Shown here: positions 62,201 to 64,000 of the stretch, piece after piece | Layout of the letters: every line of letters starts with the position of its first letter | Position numbering within the stretch: position 1 is the stretch's first letter | Assembly (NCBI RefSeq): GCF_949628265.1 | Contig: NC_088789.1 | Location: 22,623,883-22,687,882, forward strand | Origin: Cloeon dipterum | Taxonomy: Eukaryota; Arthropoda; Insecta; Ephemeroptera; Baetidae | Direction: 5' to 3' | Length of the DNA stretch: 64,000 nt | Program-made: the position numbers and the translations under genes | The notes under the pieces: generated by a model | The model's database searches: none | Seen by the model: only the letters and a program-made list of their open reading frames with translations | What the model was told of the DNA's origin: nothing

Positions 62201-62594
62201 ATCACATAGTGCTGGGTCTGGGGAAAGACCGAATGAATAGTTCATAAATACAAACTGGTTCATCAAAAAGAGATTTTTTGATTTATAGTTATGAGTAGGA
62301 ATGGAAATTAAACAGCTTTTCAACGAAAAAGGCGCCTTTGAGACAAAATAGACGACTATTTTCAAATTTCAAACCGCTCTGGGCTCCTTTTAGACGGATT
62401 TGAAGCAATATTAAAGGGATTGTTATTAATTTTAAGCGATTTTCTTGCAAATAAAATCCAAGCATACCATTGAATCTATAAAATACGTTGAAAATTAAAG
62501 AAATACAACTTTTGTCGTATGTGCCCTGCTTTATTAACATAAAAACGCATTAAAAGATTTAATACAAATTTATAGAATCTGAAATAGTGTTGGC

Positions 62595-62790
62595 GTTGGC
62601 AACAATTTTAACACTCTCATCGTAATTTTCCAAAATTTATTAATTTTTCGGCACGAATTGTGACCTCTTTGGGGTTAAATTCGAAAAACACAAAACCGGT
62701 GTTTTTTCCAGCTGTTTTTTTTTTGCGCAAAAAACAGTGGTGCATTTTTGCGCATTGCAAAATTAGCGAACCCTGTCTATAAATGTTAAA
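62595..62790 (-). mobile_element. Partial R6 element, inverted
   Basis: The reverse complement matches the left half of 60960-61277 (AGGGTTCGCTAATTTTGCAA, then GCGCAAAAATGCA and TTTAACCCCAAA). The far end is lost. Confidence 0.65.
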
Positions 62791-62819
62791 TTTGCAAGCG
62801 ATTTCATTTAAATTGTTAA

Positions 62820-63380
62820 GATCAAGACTGGCAGCGCATATTTGCGGACATAATTACACTAAGTAGCAAGAATACGGCAAGAAAGTAACGAGTGGCGCGT
62901 CTCGTTGGCGACGGACGTGCACATATATCTCTCTCTCTCTTTCTATCCAGACACGCAGCAAAATGATCTCGATCTGCGCGAGAGATGACAGAGTGAATCA
63001 AAATACGCGTATAATGTGCTCCCGTCAGAGCACAATGAGAAACAAGTCGGAGACGATTCCCATTGATCGGCGGCAATAATTCGTCGCTAGTTGCTCTCTC
63101 TCGCGAATCTGAATTGCAGATGAAAGCGGGCAAAATATTTCCATTCATCTCTCGCGCGGCAGTTTTTTGCGGGGCAGCTGTTTGTTGGTCGCGGAGCCGC
63201 GCGGCTCACAGAGGATGTGCACTCGCTGACGAACGAAATTATTGCGCCGCGCGGTACATACAGACGCAGCAAACGTACGGAGCAAATTTATTTATAGGTA
63301 CTCGATCGGGGGACGTGAAAAACGGATGTGACATTGTTAAAAATAATTTTTTCCGGAGGAAGGAATGGCAATAATAGTTA
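62820..63380. other. GC-richer island 14
   Basis: Raised GC with CTCTCTCTCTCTTTC near 62930 and CpG-rich words. No supported gene. From 63381 to the window end I see only AT-rich DNA. Confidence 0.4.
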
Positions 63381-64000
63381 ATTGAGATAAACATTTTCAC
63401 GTTGGGGGAGGTCTATTTTTGTTGATGTTTTGTTTGAAAGGCCCTCTAATTCTGAACTCTGCGAACTTTAGTTGGCACTTTGAAAAAATAATTATGCATA
63501 ATCACATTTCATTGCCAGGAATCACCAATAATTTTATCCCAGCAAAAGCAATAATTTTTACTAAATAATCGAAAAAAACAATAAGCTCATCAAGTCTTTT
63601 GTTTTAGGGAAAGAATCAAAATTTATTAGAAGTTAATTAGAAGTGTGACGAAACAATTTAATTAAATTACAGGACTTTGAAAATGTGTTGTACGCCACAA
63701 TAAGACTCATCGAGTAAATCAATGGCAGAGGAAATAATATCCCACGCTTCCGTACAATACAGCTCGCTGTTTCAGCTCTGCAGGCCCCTTTACCAATATT
63801 TCATCATCAAAACAAAATTCATGCTACGTGTGTAGCAGCAGAGAACTCGATCAATGACCATTCATAAAGTTGAAAAGTCCGACTGCACTAATTTCAGAGG
63901 ACAAACACCACATTATTTTCTCTGCAATTGATTCATTCTAAGCCACCCAATTTCTTACATATTATTGTATTTATATAAAAAGGATAGCCATTAAACACCC

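Noticed and set aside
1..64000. CRISPR arrays, operons, ribosome binding sites, tRNA genes
   Set aside because: No regularly spaced direct repeats or bacterial signals are present, and no full tRNA cloverleaf was recognised by eye; the DNA is clearly from an intron-containing eukaryote.

Overview
The window is eukaryotic and almost certainly from an arthropod, most likely an insect. Genes are split by GT-AG introns, the intergenic DNA is AT-rich, polyadenylation signals are AATAAA, candidate start sites carry the arthropod initiator TCAGT, and there are many small non-autonomous transposons and LINE scraps. The species cannot be fixed from sequence alone.

0-10 kb: two tandem minus-strand copies, about 5.5 kb apart, of a seven-exon gene for a small secreted protein (165 and 173 aa) of unknown family. 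The signal peptide and introns are nearly identical between the copies, but the mature coding exons differ sharply. In exons 2 and 3 every codon difference changes the amino acid. This is the strongest biological signal in the window: accelerated evolution of a secreted effector-like protein. 10.1-10.9 kb: a compact two-exon plus-strand gene for Gemin7, an SMN-complex subunit, with an E2F-type promoter site. It converges tail to tail on the next gene with interleaved poly(A) signals.

11-33 kb: three complete minus-strand organic anion transporting polypeptide genes (A 666 aa, B 705 aa, C 744 aa) in head-to-tail array. I reconstructed each exon by exon (10, 11 and 11 coding exons) with consistent splice phases. 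All three carry the OATP signature around D-x-RW-(L/I)-GAWW and a cysteine-rich Kazal-like loop. B and C share almost all exon lengths; A lacks one intron. Introns and spacers hold MITE-like elements, a 5S-rRNA-like SINE and LINE fragments.

33-64 kb: no recognisable gene. It is an AT-rich desert containing transposon copies (TTAA-flanked MITEs, long-armed fold-back elements, a TIR element with GATA target duplications, a LINE tail) and about fourteen GC-richer islands of 0.4-1 kb with shared motifs. These look like a regulatory landscape, probably for a gene outside the window. That last point is inference.
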